From Naasia sp. (lineage in GTDB: Bacteria > Actinomycetota > Actinomycetes > Actinomycetales > Microbacteriaceae), in contig NZ_JAODMK010000016.1 in NCBI RefSeq assembly GCF_025465545.1, forward strand, positions 105,140-169,139: 64,000 bases of DNA, read 5' to 3'. The stretch's first letter is position 1, and each line of letters opens with the position of its first letter. The position numbers were made by a program, and so were the translations under genes. The notes beneath the pieces are model-generated. The model ran no database searches and had not been told where the DNA came from. It was given only the letters and a program-made list of their open reading frames with translations. Shown here one piece after another: positions 49,611-59,427 of this stretch.

Positions 49611-51324
49611 CCGCGGCCTCCATTCCCCGCAGGACGACCGACCGGTAGAGCGTGCCGATGGCGCCAGGCTCCTCGAGAAGCTCGTCGTGCCTGCCCTCGG
49701 CGACCACCTTGCCGTCATCGAGGAGGGCGACGACTTGAGCATGCCGCAGCAGCAGCGGGCTCTCCGTGGCCAGCACCGTGGTACGGCCGGCACGGGCCGC
49801 CGCAAGGCGGTCCGCGATCAGCTGCTCGGTCACGGAGTCGACCGCGCTGGTCGGCTCGATCAGGACGAGCACCTCGGCGTCGGTCAGCAGTGCCCGAGCG
49901 AGACTCAGCCTCTGCCGCTCGCCGCCTGAGAAGGAGCGTCCACGTTCGTTGACCACTGTGCCGAGGCCGTGGGGACGGGAGTCGATGATCTCGGTCGCCG
50001 CCGCGACGTAGACCGCCTCGGCGATCCTGTCCGCCTTCGCCGCACCGGCATCCCAGCTCCGCCGGATGTCCAGGTTGCTCAGCAGTGTGCCACTGAACAG
50101 GTGCGGGGTGGCGCCGGCCACCACGATGTGCTCGCGGAGCGCGTCCAGTGGGTACTCCACCTGGTCGATGCCGTCCCACAGGACCCGTCCGGAGTTGTCG
50201 TAGCGGCCCAGCCGCTCCGCGACGGCCGCAGCATCGTCCGGGTTCACGGCAACGACGGCGGTCAGCGCCCCCGGACGCACGCGGAGACCGCTGCTCTCGT
50301 CGAGAAGCTCTGCGGGGCGTGCCGGCACAGGCGCCTCGCCCCCGGAGTGGACGAGCGCCGGGATCTGCAGGACCTCGAGGACGCGCCGTGCCGAGACCAC
50401 AGCCGCAGTGAGGACGAGGATCGCTTCCACGCCGGTGGAGATAGGCAGGAGCAGGAACACCGAGTAGCCGTACGCGGTGACCAGGTCCCCTGCGCTCCAG
50501 CGGCCGTCGAGCACCAGGCGCGCGCCGAACGCGGTCACCATGGCGACGATCGCTCCGGGGAAGAGGACCTGTGCGGCGAGCAACCAGGATTGCAGGCCGC
50601 CCGCCCGAACGCCCGAGTGCCGTACCTCCTGCGACTGAGCGACGTAACGGTCGACGAACTCCTCTTCGCCGCCGATCCCGCGAAGCACGCGGAGCCCCCC
50701 CGCGGCATCGGAGCCGAGGGCGGAGAGCGAGCCGAGCTGTGTCCGCTGGTCGCTCTGACGACGATCCAACGGACCCACGAGCAGAGCAAGCGCCCCACAC
50801 GCGACGGGGACGCTGATCAGCGCCAGCACGCCCAACTCCGCGGAGGAGCGGAACATCAGTGCCGTGACGACGGCCCAGGCGAGCACAGCTCCGACCATCC
50901 GGGGCGCCAGATCGAAGACCCGGCCCACGCGCTGGGCGTCCGAGGTCGCGGTGACGACGACCTCCCCGGCGCCGCGAGCTCGCGTCAGCGCCCGGCCCGC
51001 TGCCGAGGCGTGGGCGCCGACCCGGCGTCCGAGCTCCAGCGAGCAGCGGAGGTAGTTGAGGTACGACGCCCGATAGTTGAGTGAGCCGCTCACCGATTGG
51101 GTGACGACGATCAGAGCCAGCGCGGCGAGCGCCAACAGCAGTTCGGAGCCGCGTCCTCGCCCCACGGCATCGATGGCCCAGCCGAGGATGAGGGGAAACA
51201 GCGCCTGGGACAGGACCCAGGCCGCCCCGAAGGCGATGCTGAGCAGAAGGCCCCCGAGGCGCTCCCGCAGCAGACCCCCGATGAAGCCGACAGCGGAGCT
51301 TGAGCTCTCGGTCGTCGTCCCCAC
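49591..51324 (-). CDS. ABC exporter half-transporter, signature intact, Walker A degenerate
   Basis: FSGGERQRLSLARALL intact; VVAVNPDDAAAVAERL at the Walker A position; VLVLIEPTSAVD Walker B. Confidence 0.9.
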   Translation of the reverse strand: MGTTTESSSSAVGFIGGLLRERLGGLLLSIAFGAAWVLSQALFPLILGWAIDAVGRGRGSELLLALAALALIVVTQSVSGSLNYRASYLNYLRCSLELGRRVGAHASAAGRALTRARGAGEVVVTATSDAQRVGRVFDLAPRMVGAVLAWAVVTALMFRSSAELGVLALISVPVACGALALLVGPLDRRQSDQRTQLGSLSALGSDAAGGLRVLRGIGGEEEFVDRYVAQSQEVRHSGVRAGGLQSWLLAAQVLFPGAIVAMVTAFGARLVLDGRWSAGDLVTAYGYSVFLLLPISTGVEAILVLTAAVVSARRVLEVLQIPALVHSGGEAPVPARPAELLDESSGLRVRPGALTAVVAVNPDDAAAVAERLGRYDNSGRVLWDGIDQVEYPLDALREHIVVAGATPHLFSGTLLSNLDIRRSWDAGAAKADRIAEAVYVAAATEIIDSRPHGLGTVVNERGRSFSGGERQRLSLARALLTDAEVLVLIEPTSAVDSVTEQLIADRLAAARAGRTTVLATESPLLLRHAQVVALLDDGKVVAEGRHDELLEEPGAIGTLYRSVVLRGMEAADAAPHR

Positions 51325-51411
51325 GGTTCGCGGCCCCTCCTGCTCCGGCGGCTACCCTACGACGCGCCGTCGTGCGGGAGAAGGGCTCGGGGACAGAATG
51401 TGGGACCGATC

Positions 51412-52272
51412 TCACACGGCGGTGAAGCGCACGCTGCCGTCGTCGAGCCGGCGGCGCATCACCTCGACCGCCTGATCGCTCTCGTCGACGAGGACGAAGC
51501 GCCGGCCGAGTGCCCGGGCGGCGGCTCCCGTCGTCCCGCTGCCTGCGAAGAAGTCGAGCACCCAGTCGCCGGGCGCGCTCGACGCGGCGATGATGCGGCG
51601 AAGCACCCCGAGGGGCTTCTGGGTGGCGTACCCGGTCTTCTCGCTGCCCGTGGGCGAGACGATCGTGTGCCACCACACGTCCGTGGGCAGCTTCCCCCTG
51701 GCCACCTTCTCGGCGGTCACGAGGCCCGGTGCCATGTACGGCTCGCGGTCCACCTCCGCCGAATCGAAGAGGTAGCGCTTCGGATCCTTCACGTAGACGA
51801 GGATGGTGTCGTGCTTGGCGGGCCACCGCTTCGTCGCCCGTGCGCCGTAGTCATAGGCCCAGATGATCTCGTTGAGGAAGCATTCCCGCCCGAAGAGCCC
51901 GTCGAGGAGCACCTTGGCGTAGTGCACCTCGCGGTAGTCCAGGTGCAGGTAGAGCGTGCCCCGGGCGTCCAGCAGGCGCCAGGCCTCCTCCAGCCGCGGC
52001 TCGAGGAACTCCCAGTAGTCGGCGAAGCGGTCGTCGTAGCGGTACGCGATGCCCTTCAGCGTCGCGTAGGTCGCCCCCTTGAAGCCGACGCGGTCGCCGC
52101 CCTCGTCGCGGACGGTCCGGATCCCCGTGCGGCTCTGCTGCCGCCCGGTGTTGAACGGCGGATCCAGGTAGACGAGCCGGAACGACTCGGCCGGCAGGGA
52201 GCGGGTCACCGGCAGATTGTCGCCGTGCACGACCAGGTCCGGTCCCTCGGGACTCCAGAGGGGCTCGGGCAC
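51412..52272 (-). CDS. Site-specific DNA methyltransferase (beta-class amino-MTase), apparently orphan
   Basis: VYLDPPFNTGRQQSRTG motif IV; FFAGSGTTGAAARALGRRFVLVD motif I; GTG 52272. Confidence 0.88.
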   Translation of the reverse strand: MPEPLWSPEGPDLVVHGDNLPVTRSLPAESFRLVYLDPPFNTGRQQSRTGIRTVRDEGGDRVGFKGATYATLKGIAYRYDDRFADYWEFLEPRLEEAWRLLDARGTLYLHLDYREVHYAKVLLDGLFGRECFLNEIIWAYDYGARATKRWPAKHDTILVYVKDPKRYLFDSAEVDREPYMAPGLVTAEKVARGKLPTDVWWHTIVSPTGSEKTGYATQKPLGVLRRIIAASSAPGDWVLDFFAGSGTTGAAARALGRRFVLVDESDQAVEVMRRRLDDGSVRFTAV

Positions 52273-52360
52273 GCCCCGACGATACGGGATACTTCCTTCT
52301 ACCGGCGCCGGCGGCGGGCCGGGACCTGTGCCGCCGTCGCGGGCGACAGCGGAGGCACCG

Positions 52361-53557
52361 ATGCAGGGCAGAGCGGGCGATCCGGGGACTGTTCCTGCGC
52401 TCGGCGGCCTGACCATCGTCGACCTCTCCCGGGTGCTCGCCGGGCCATACGCGACCATGATGCTCGCCGACTTCGGTGCCCGGGTGATCAAGGTGGAGCG
52501 CCCTGGGGTCGGCGATGAGACCCGGGCCTGGATTCCGCCGGCGGACTCCGAGGGCAGGTCCACCTATTTCGCCTCGGTGAACCGCAACAAGGAGGGGATC
52601 ACCGCCGACCTCGCCGACGATGGCGACCGGGAGCGGCTGCGCGAACTCCTCCGGGACGCCGACGTGCTCGTGGAGAACTTCCGGGCGGGGACGCTCGAGC
52701 GCCTCGGCTTCGGCTACGAGGAGCTGCGGAAGCTCAATCCCCGGCTCATCTACTGCTCGATCACCGGCTTCGGCTCCGCGGGCGGCGCGGCTCTGCCCGG
52801 GTTCGATCTGCTCGTGCAGGCGGTCGGCGGGCTGATGAGCATCACCGGGCCCCGGCCAGGGGAGCCCACCAAGACCGGGGTCGCCGTCGTCGACGTCCTC
52901 GCCGGACTGCATGCCGTCACCGGCATACTCACCGCGGTGATCGCCCGCGAGCGCACCGGGACGGGTCAGAGGGTGGAGGTGAACCTGCTCTCGAGTCTGC
53001 TCTCGGGGCTGGTGAACCAGGCCGGCTCGTACCTGCAGGCGGGAGTCGTGCCGGGGATCCTCGGCAATGCGCACCCGAGCATCGCCCCCTACGAACTGTT
53101 CGAGACGGCCGACCGGCCGCTCGCCGTGGCGGTGGGCACGGACCATCAGTTCCGGGCGCTCGCCGCCGCCCTCGGCGCTCCTGGACTGGCCGACGATCCG
53201 CGCTTCCGCACCAACGAGCGGCGGGTCGAGCATCGCGCCGAGCTCGCCGCAGTGCTGACGGAGCGCCTGGCCGGCGCTCGTGCGGGCGAGTGGTCGGCCA
53301 TCCTCGCCGCAGTCGGAGTACCGGCGGGGCCCATCAACACCCTGGACGAGGCGTTCGCGCTGGCCGAGCGCCTGGGCCTCGCGCCCGTCGTCGACGTGCA
53401 CGGCTCGCGGCAGGTCGCCAACCCGGTGACCCTCAGCGACACTCCCGCCCAGTACCGGCTCGCGCCGCCCGCACTCGCCGACGCCTCGCTCCCGAAATCC
53501 TCCGCTGCCGCCTCATCCGCGGCGCACCCTCCGCTCGACGACAGGACCACCCGATGA
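52361..53557 (+). CDS. CaiB/BaiF-family CoA transferase
   Basis: LTIVDLSRVLAGPYATMMLADFGARVIKVERPGVGDETR, SVNRNKEGITADL, ENFRAGTLERLG. Confidence 0.92.
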   Translation: MQGRAGDPGTVPALGGLTIVDLSRVLAGPYATMMLADFGARVIKVERPGVGDETRAWIPPADSEGRSTYFASVNRNKEGITADLADDGDRERLRELLRDADVLVENFRAGTLERLGFGYEELRKLNPRLIYCSITGFGSAGGAALPGFDLLVQAVGGLMSITGPRPGEPTKTGVAVVDVLAGLHAVTGILTAVIARERTGTGQRVEVNLLSSLLSGLVNQAGSYLQAGVVPGILGNAHPSIAPYELFETADRPLAVAVGTDHQFRALAAALGAPGLADDPRFRTNERRVEHRAELAAVLTERLAGARAGEWSAILAAVGVPAGPINTLDEAFALAERLGLAPVVDVHGSRQVANPVTLSDTPAQYRLAPPALADASLPKSSAAASSAAHPPLDDRTTR

Positions 53558-54738
53558 CCGACTCCCGTTCCGCCGGCCGCGAGGCGCTCGCCGGCGTCTT
53601 CGACCTCGACGCCCTCCTGCAGCCCGACGAGCGGGACTGGCAGCAGCGTGCGCGACGGATCGCGCGGGAGCGCATCGACCCCGTGATCGAGCAGGACTTC
53701 GAGAACGGGCACTTCCGGGCTGAGCTGATCCCCGACCTCGCCGAAGCCGGTCTCCTCGGCATGCACATCTCCGGCTACGGCTGCGCGGGGGCCAGCGCAG
53801 CGAGCTACGGCGCCGTGTGCCTCGAACTCGAGGCCTCCGACAGCGGGTGGCGGACGTTCGTGTCGGTGCAGGGCTCCCTCGCGATGAGCGCGATCGCCAA
53901 ATTCGGCTCCGAGGAGCAGAAGACGCAGTGGCTGCCGCCGATGGCCCGGGGCGAGGTGATCGGCTGCTTCGCGCTGACCGAGCCCGACGGCGGCAGCGAC
54001 CCGGCCGCCATGCGCACCCGCGCGGTGCGGGACGGCGGCGACTGGCTGATCAGCGGCACGAAGCGGTGGATCGGACTCGCGAGCATCGCCGGCGTCGCGG
54101 TCGTCTGGGCGCAGACCGAGGAGGGCGTCCGCGGATTCCTGGTGCCCACCGAGACCGCCGGCTTCACCGCGACGCCGATCACCGGGAAGCTGGCCATGCG
54201 GGCCTCCATCCAGTGCGACATCGCGCTCGACACGGTCCGGGTGCCGGATTCGGCGCGGCTGCCCGACGCCCAGGGCCTCCGCGCGCCGTTCTCCTGCCTC
54301 AACGAGGCGCGCTTCGGCATCGTCTGGGGCGTGCTGGGCGCGGCGCGGAGCTGCCTGGAGGCGGCGCTCGACCGGGCGATCACCCGCGAGGTGTTCGGCG
54401 GACCGATCGGACGGTTCCAGCTGACGCAGGACAAGCTGGCGGACATGCTGCTCGAGTACGAGAAGGGCGTGCTGCTCGCGCTGCACCTGGCCCGGCTGAA
54501 GGACGCGGGCACCCTCACGCCGGCGCAGATCAGCGTCGGCAAGCTGAACGGCGTGCGCGAGGCGATCCGGATCGCCGGCACCGCCCGGTCCATCCTCGGC
54601 GGCGACGGCGTCACGGGCGAGTTCCCGGTGATGCGGCACATGGCGAACCTCGAGGCGGTGCGCACCTACGAGGGCACGGACGAGATCCACTCCCTCGTGA
54701 TCGGACGGGCCCTCACCGGGCTGAACGCGTTCTCCTGA
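53554..54738 (+). CDS. Acyl-CoA dehydrogenase, glutaryl-CoA dehydrogenase-like
   Basis: FALTEPDGGSDPAAMRTRA, KRWIGLASIAGVAVVWAQ, RTYEGTDEIHSLVIGRALTGLNAF. Confidence 0.88.
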   Translation: MTDSRSAGREALAGVFDLDALLQPDERDWQQRARRIARERIDPVIEQDFENGHFRAELIPDLAEAGLLGMHISGYGCAGASAASYGAVCLELEASDSGWRTFVSVQGSLAMSAIAKFGSEEQKTQWLPPMARGEVIGCFALTEPDGGSDPAAMRTRAVRDGGDWLISGTKRWIGLASIAGVAVVWAQTEEGVRGFLVPTETAGFTATPITGKLAMRASIQCDIALDTVRVPDSARLPDAQGLRAPFSCLNEARFGIVWGVLGAARSCLEAALDRAITREVFGGPIGRFQLTQDKLADMLLEYEKGVLLALHLARLKDAGTLTPAQISVGKLNGVREAIRIAGTARSILGGDGVTGEFPVMRHMANLEAVRTYEGTDEIHSLVIGRALTGLNAFS

Positions 54739-54770
54739 CGCACGACTTCGGGGTCGGCGCAGGGGACGGC

Positions 54771-55733
54771 TCACGTCAGCAGCACGAGCTTTCCGCTGGT
54801 CCGCCGCGCCTGCAGGTCCTCGTGTGCGCGACCGGCGTCGGCGAGCGGGTAGGTCGCTCCCACCCGCACCTTCAGCGTGCCGGCCGCGACCGCATCGAAC
54901 AGCTCGCCCGCCCGCCAGGCCCGCTCGCCGGCGTCGCGGAGGTAGTCGACGAAGGTCGGACGGGTGAGGAACAGCGAGCCCCCGCGGTTGAGTCGCTGCG
55001 GGTCCACCGGCGGCACCGGGCCTGACGCCGCACCGAACAGCACGAGCGTGCCCCGAACCGCGACCGACTGCAGGGACGCGTCGAACGTGTCCCGCCCCAC
55101 CCCGTCGAAGACGACCTCCGCGCCGCGGCCGTCGGTCAGCTCCCGCACCCGCTCGGCGAACCCGTCGTAGCGGAGCACCTCGGCGGCGCCCGCCTCCCGG
55201 GAGAGCAGCTCCTTCTCGTCCGTCGAGACGGTGGTGATCACCCGGACCCCGGATCCGGCGAGCAGCTGCGTGAGGAGCAGGCCCACTCCGCCCGCACCGG
55301 CGTGCAGCAGCACCGTGCTGCGCTCGCCGACGGGGACCACGCTCCTCGCGAGGAAGTGCGCGGTGAAGCCCTGCAGCGGAAGGGCCGCAGCGGTCAGATC
55401 GTCGACGCCGTCCGGGACCGGCACGGCCCTCGCCGCGTCGACCAGCGCGTACTCGGCGTAGGTGGCCCGCGCCTCTGCCGTGGTGACGCGGGTGCCCTCG
55501 GCGAGGTCGACCCCTGCCCCTGCCTGGACGACGGTGCCGGCCGCCTCCCGTCCGGGCGTGAACGGCAGCGGCATCGGGTAGATGCCCTCGCGCTCATAGG
55601 TGTCGATGAAGTTGACCCCGGCCGCCGCGACCCGGATCAGCACCTGGCCGGGCCCGGGCTCGGGCGGTGCCGCCTCCTTCAGCTCGAGCACCTCTGGTCC
55701 ACCCGTGCGGGACATCACGATCGCCTTCGCCAT
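54771..55733 (-). CDS. Quinone oxidoreductase-like MDR protein
   Basis: AGVNFIDTYEREGIYPMPLPFTPGREAAGTV, LLHAGAGGVGLLLTQLL. Confidence 0.9.
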   Translation of the reverse strand: MAKAIVMSRTGGPEVLELKEAAPPEPGPGQVLIRVAAAGVNFIDTYEREGIYPMPLPFTPGREAAGTVVQAGAGVDLAEGTRVTTAEARATYAEYALVDAARAVPVPDGVDDLTAAALPLQGFTAHFLARSVVPVGERSTVLLHAGAGGVGLLLTQLLAGSGVRVITTVSTDEKELLSREAGAAEVLRYDGFAERVRELTDGRGAEVVFDGVGRDTFDASLQSVAVRGTLVLFGAASGPVPPVDPQRLNRGGSLFLTRPTFVDYLRDAGERAWRAGELFDAVAAGTLKVRVGATYPLADAGRAHEDLQARRTSGKLVLLT

Positions 55734-55800
55734 CCGAGCCACCTCCGCATCCAGCCTAGGCACGCCGCGAGCGAGAGCAGGGCGGCGCTAGCCTGGCCCG

Positions 55801-56454
55801 ATGTCCGAGCAGCCCGTGCCGAGCCCCGAGCAGGTGTCCCCGAGCGCTGAGCTGAGCACCGCCGGCGTCGGCCCATGGCAGGGCGAGTGGCCGACGGGCA
55901 GCGAGTACGACCCGGAGCTGCTCGAGCGTGGCGACAGCCGCAACGTCGTCGACCGATACCGCTACTGGCGGATGGAGGCGATCGTCGCCGACCTCGACAC
56001 CCGTCGGCACCCCTTCCACGTCGCGATCGAGAACTGGCAGCACGACCTCAACATCGGCTCGATCGTGCGCACCGCCAACGCCTTCCTCGCCGACACCGTG
56101 CACATCGTGGGCCGCCGTCGCTGGAACAAGCGGGGCGCGATGGTGACCGACCGGTATCAGCACGTCCTGCACCACGACTCCGTGGCACGGCTCTCACGTT
56201 GGGCAGAGGAGCGCCAGCTGCCGATCGTCGCCGTGGACAACACCCCCGGCTGGGAGCCCATCGAGACCTTCGTGCTGCCCGAGCGCTGCCTGCTGCTGTT
56301 CGGGCAGGAGGGTCCCGGGCTCACCGACGAGGCGCTCGCCGCCGCCGTGACCACCGTCGGCATCACCCAGTTCGGCTCGACCCGGTCGCTCAACGCCTCC
56401 GCGGCGGCGGCGATCGTCATGCACTCCTGGGTCCGCGAGCACGCCCGCCCGTAG
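55801..56454 (+). CDS. TrmH/SpoU-family RNA methyltransferase
   Basis: [14 protein letters not shown]-type [56 protein letters not shown]. Confidence 0.9.
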   Translation: MSEQPVPSPEQVSPSAELSTAGVGPWQGEWPTGSEYDPELLERGDSRNVVDRYRYWRMEAIVADLDTRRHPFHVAIENWQHDLNIGSIVRTANAFLADTVHIVGRRRWNKRGAMVTDRYQHVLHHDSVARLSRWAEERQLPIVAVDNTPGWEPIETFVLPERCLLLFGQEGPGLTDEALAAAVTTVGITQFGSTRSLNASAAAAIVMHSWVREHARP

Positions 56455-56536
56455 CGGGGGCCGGCCGCTCCTCGATGGCTGTTTCCGCACCCCCGCTAGA
56501 ATCGGGGGGCCAACCGCAAGACGTGAGGGGACTCCT

Positions 56537-57823
56537 ATGCCCGCGGTCGTACTGATCGGTGCCCAGTGGGGCGACGAGGGCAAGGGCAAGGCCACCGACC
56601 TGCTCGGCAGCCGCGTCGACTACGTCGTCAAGTTCAACGGCGGCAACAACGCCGGGCACACCGTGGTGGTGGGCGACGAGAAGTACGCCCTGCACCTGCT
56701 GCCCTCCGGCATCCTCACCGACGGCGTCGTGCCCGTCATCGCCAACGGCGTCGTCGTCGACATCGAGGTGCTCTTCAACGAGCTCGACGCGCTGAGCGCA
56801 CGCGGCGTCGACGTGTCACGGCTGCTCGTGAGCGCCAACGCCCATGTCATCACCGCCTACCACCGCACTCTCGACCGGGTCACGGAGCGATTCCTGGGCA
56901 AGCGGCAGATCGGCACCACCGGCCGCGGCATCGGCCCGAGCTACGCCGACAAGATCAACCGGGTCGGCATCCGCATCCAGGACATCTTCGACGAGGGCAT
57001 CCTCCGGCAGAAGGTCGAGGGCGCCCTAGACCAGAAGAACCACCTGCTCGTGAAGGTCTACAACCGGCGGGCGATCGCCGTCGAGGAGATCGTCGATGAC
57101 CTGCTCGGCTTCACCGAGCGGCTCCGCCCGATGGTGGCCGACACCTCGCTCGTGCTGAACTCCGCGCTGGACGAGGGCAAGACGGTGCTGTTCGAGGGCG
57201 GGCAGGCGACCATGCTCGACGTCGACCACGGCACCTACCCCTTCGTGACGTCCTCGAATGCGACGAGCGGCGGCGCGGCCACCGGATCGGGTGTCGCGCC
57301 GAACCGGATGGAGCGGGTGATCGCGGTGGTCAAGGCCTACACGACGCGCGTCGGCGCTGGTCCGTTCCCCACCGAGCTGCACGACGAGTCGGGGGAGTGG
57401 CTGCGCGGGCGCGGCTTCGAGTTCGGCACCACCACCGGGCGGCCCCGGCGCACCGGCTGGTACGACGCGCCCGTCGCGCGCTACAGCGCCCGGATCAACG
57501 GGGTCACCGACTTCGTCCTGACGAAGCTCGACGTGCTCACCGGGCTGGAGACCATCCCGGTCGCCGTCGCCTACGACGTCGACGGAGAGCGTGTGGACGA
57601 AGTGCCGGTCTCCCAGTCCGACTTCCACCACGCCAAGCCCATCTACGAGGAGCTCCCCGGCTGGACCGAGGATCTGAGCGGCGCCCGCGAGTTCTCCGAC
57701 CTCCCCAAGTCCGCCCAGGACTACGTGCTCACGCTCGAGGAGCTGAGCGGCGCCCGCATCTCCGCGATCGGCGTCGGCCCGGGCAGGGACGAGATCGTCG
57801 TCCGCCACGACCTCCTCGACTGA
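56537..57823 (+). CDS. purA: Adenylosuccinate synthetase
   Basis: [57 protein letters not shown]. Confidence 0.98.
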   Translation: MPAVVLIGAQWGDEGKGKATDLLGSRVDYVVKFNGGNNAGHTVVVGDEKYALHLLPSGILTDGVVPVIANGVVVDIEVLFNELDALSARGVDVSRLLVSANAHVITAYHRTLDRVTERFLGKRQIGTTGRGIGPSYADKINRVGIRIQDIFDEGILRQKVEGALDQKNHLLVKVYNRRAIAVEEIVDDLLGFTERLRPMVADTSLVLNSALDEGKTVLFEGGQATMLDVDHGTYPFVTSSNATSGGAATGSGVAPNRMERVIAVVKAYTTRVGAGPFPTELHDESGEWLRGRGFEFGTTTGRPRRTGWYDAPVARYSARINGVTDFVLTKLDVLTGLETIPVAVAYDVDGERVDEVPVSQSDFHHAKPIYEELPGWTEDLSGAREFSDLPKSAQDYVLTLEELSGARISAIGVGPGRDEIVVRHDLLD

Positions 57824-57826
57824 TCC

Positions 57827-58462
57827 GTGGTCGCCCGCCCGCTGCCCCGAGGCCCGCTGCTGGGTCGCATCGTGCGGCTCGATCCGATGCAGCCCGACGA
57901 CCTGCCGGAGCTGTTCCGCGCGATCGGCCGGCCCGAGGTGTTCGCCGGCGGCTACGGCGGCGGCCCCGCGGGCTTCCGGGACACCCTCGAGGGCTTCACG
58001 GAATTCGCGGAGCAGTACTACATCTGGGACGGGCCGGGAATCAGCTATACCGTGCGGCTGGTGGCCGGACCGGCGGCGGGAACGGTGGTGGGCACCTCCA
58101 CCCTCGGCGACCTTGATCCGCCGAGCGAGCACGCCCATCTCGGGTGGACCGCCTACGCGCCCGAGGTGTGGGGCACCGCGGTGAACCCCGAGTGCAAGCT
58201 GCTCCTGCTCGACTCCGCCTTCGCGGCGGGCTTCGGTCGCGTCAAGCTGCAGGCGGACGAGCGCAACGCCCGGTCGCGGGCGGCGATCGCCGCGATCGGC
58301 GCAACCTTCGAAGGCATCACCCGCCGGGACAAGCTGCGGGCGGACGGCACCTGGCGCGACAGTGCGGTCTTCTCGGTGCTGATCGAGGAGTGGCCGTCCG
58401 TGCGAGCCCGGCTCGAGCAGCGGATCGCGGCGGCCGAGCCCGTCCCGCTCGGCGCGGGCTGA
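57827..58462 (+). CDS. GNAT-family N-acetyltransferase
   Basis: LGWTAYAPEVWGTAVNPECKLLLLDSAFAAGFGRVKLQADERNARSRAAIAAIGATFEGI. Confidence 0.88.
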   Translation: MVARPLPRGPLLGRIVRLDPMQPDDLPELFRAIGRPEVFAGGYGGGPAGFRDTLEGFTEFAEQYYIWDGPGISYTVRLVAGPAAGTVVGTSTLGDLDPPSEHAHLGWTAYAPEVWGTAVNPECKLLLLDSAFAAGFGRVKLQADERNARSRAAIAAIGATFEGITRRDKLRADGTWRDSAVFSVLIEEWPSVRARLEQRIAAAEPVPLGAG

Positions 58463-58488
58463 CCCGAGTCACGATTAGGGTCTTTCCC

Positions 58489-58821
58489 ATGACGCTCTCC
58501 GACCGACCGCTGGAGCCCGACGAGCAGGAGACGATCCAGGAGCTGCTCGCCCTCCGGCAGAGCATCGACAACATCGACGCGGCCCTCACCGCGCTGCTCG
58601 CCGAGCGGTTCAAGTTCACTCAGAAGGTGGGCGAGCTCAAGGCGGCCCAGGGCCTGCCCGCGGCCGACCCGGACCGGGAGCGCCAGCAGGTGCAGCGCCT
58701 TCGAGCCCTGGCCGAAGAAGCGCACCTCGACCCCGCCTTCGCCGAGAAGTGGTTCAGCTTCGTGGTCGCAGAGGTCATCCATCACCACGAGCGCATCGCG
58801 GGCGAGCGGGCCGGCGCCTGA
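58489..58821 (+). CDS. Chorismate mutase
   Basis: LLALRQSIDNIDAALTALLAERFKFTQKVGELKAAQGLPAADPDRE...FSFVVAEVIHHH. Confidence 0.88.
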   Translation: MTLSDRPLEPDEQETIQELLALRQSIDNIDAALTALLAERFKFTQKVGELKAAQGLPAADPDRERQQVQRLRALAEEAHLDPAFAEKWFSFVVAEVIHHHERIAGERAGA

Positions 58822-58850
58822 CGTTCCGCATCACCCGCTTCCATCGGGTA

Positions 58851-58866
58851 TATTCCACCTGGAATA
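58851..58866. promoter_or_regulatory. Operator-like dyad upstream of PadR gene
   Basis: TATTCCA-CC-TGGAATA, perfect 7-bp arms, 12 nt before the start codon. Confidence 0.6.
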
Positions 58867-58878
58867 AGCGAAGGAAGC

Positions 58879-59427
58879 ATGCTCACCCCACTCGCCGTCG
58901 CCGCGCTCGCCCTCCTGGCGGAGCGCCCGATGCACCCGTACGAGATGTACCAGCTGATGCTGCACCGTCGGGACGATCGGCTCGTGAAGGTCCGGCCCGG
59001 CTCGCTGTACCACACCATCGACCGCCTGGCCCGGGCGGGGCTCGCCGATGTGGTCGGCACGGAGCGTGAGGGCAATCGGCCGGAGCGCACCACCTATCGC
59101 GTCAGCGCCGCCGGACGGGACGCGCTGAGGGAGCGGCTGATCGGCATGCTGAGCAGCCGAGCGGGCGAGTATCCGGAGTTCCCCCTCGCCCTCAGTCAGG
59201 CCCATCACCTGCCTGCGCAGGACGCGACGGCGCTCCTGGCCACCCGCATCGATGGGCTGCGGGCATCCCTCGCCGAGCTCGACTCGGGTGTCGAGCACGT
59301 CACCTCGCTGTCGATCGCCGAGAAGTACTGGATCGACGTGGACTACCAGCGCGCGATGCTGCACGCCGAACTCGCCTGGCTCGAGCAGCTGCTCGAGCGG
59401 ATCGCATCCGGTCGGCTCGACTGGTGA
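58879..59427 (+). CDS. PadR-family transcriptional regulator
   Basis: LAVAALALLAERPMHPYEMYQLMLHR...VRPGSLYHTIDRLARAGLADVVGTER. Confidence 0.9.
   Translation: MLTPLAVAALALLAERPMHPYEMYQLMLHRRDDRLVKVRPGSLYHTIDRLARAGLADVVGTEREGNRPERTTYRVSAAGRDALRERLIGMLSSRAGEYPEFPLALSQAHHLPAQDATALLATRIDGLRASLAELDSGVEHVTSLSIAEKYWIDVDYQRAMLHAELAWLEQLLERIASGRLDW

Noticed and set aside
49611-49805. N-terminal extension of the first ABC half-transporter ORF
   Set aside because: Would overlap the partner's Walker B/C-terminus by about 200 bp; ATG 49610 begins the conserved region.
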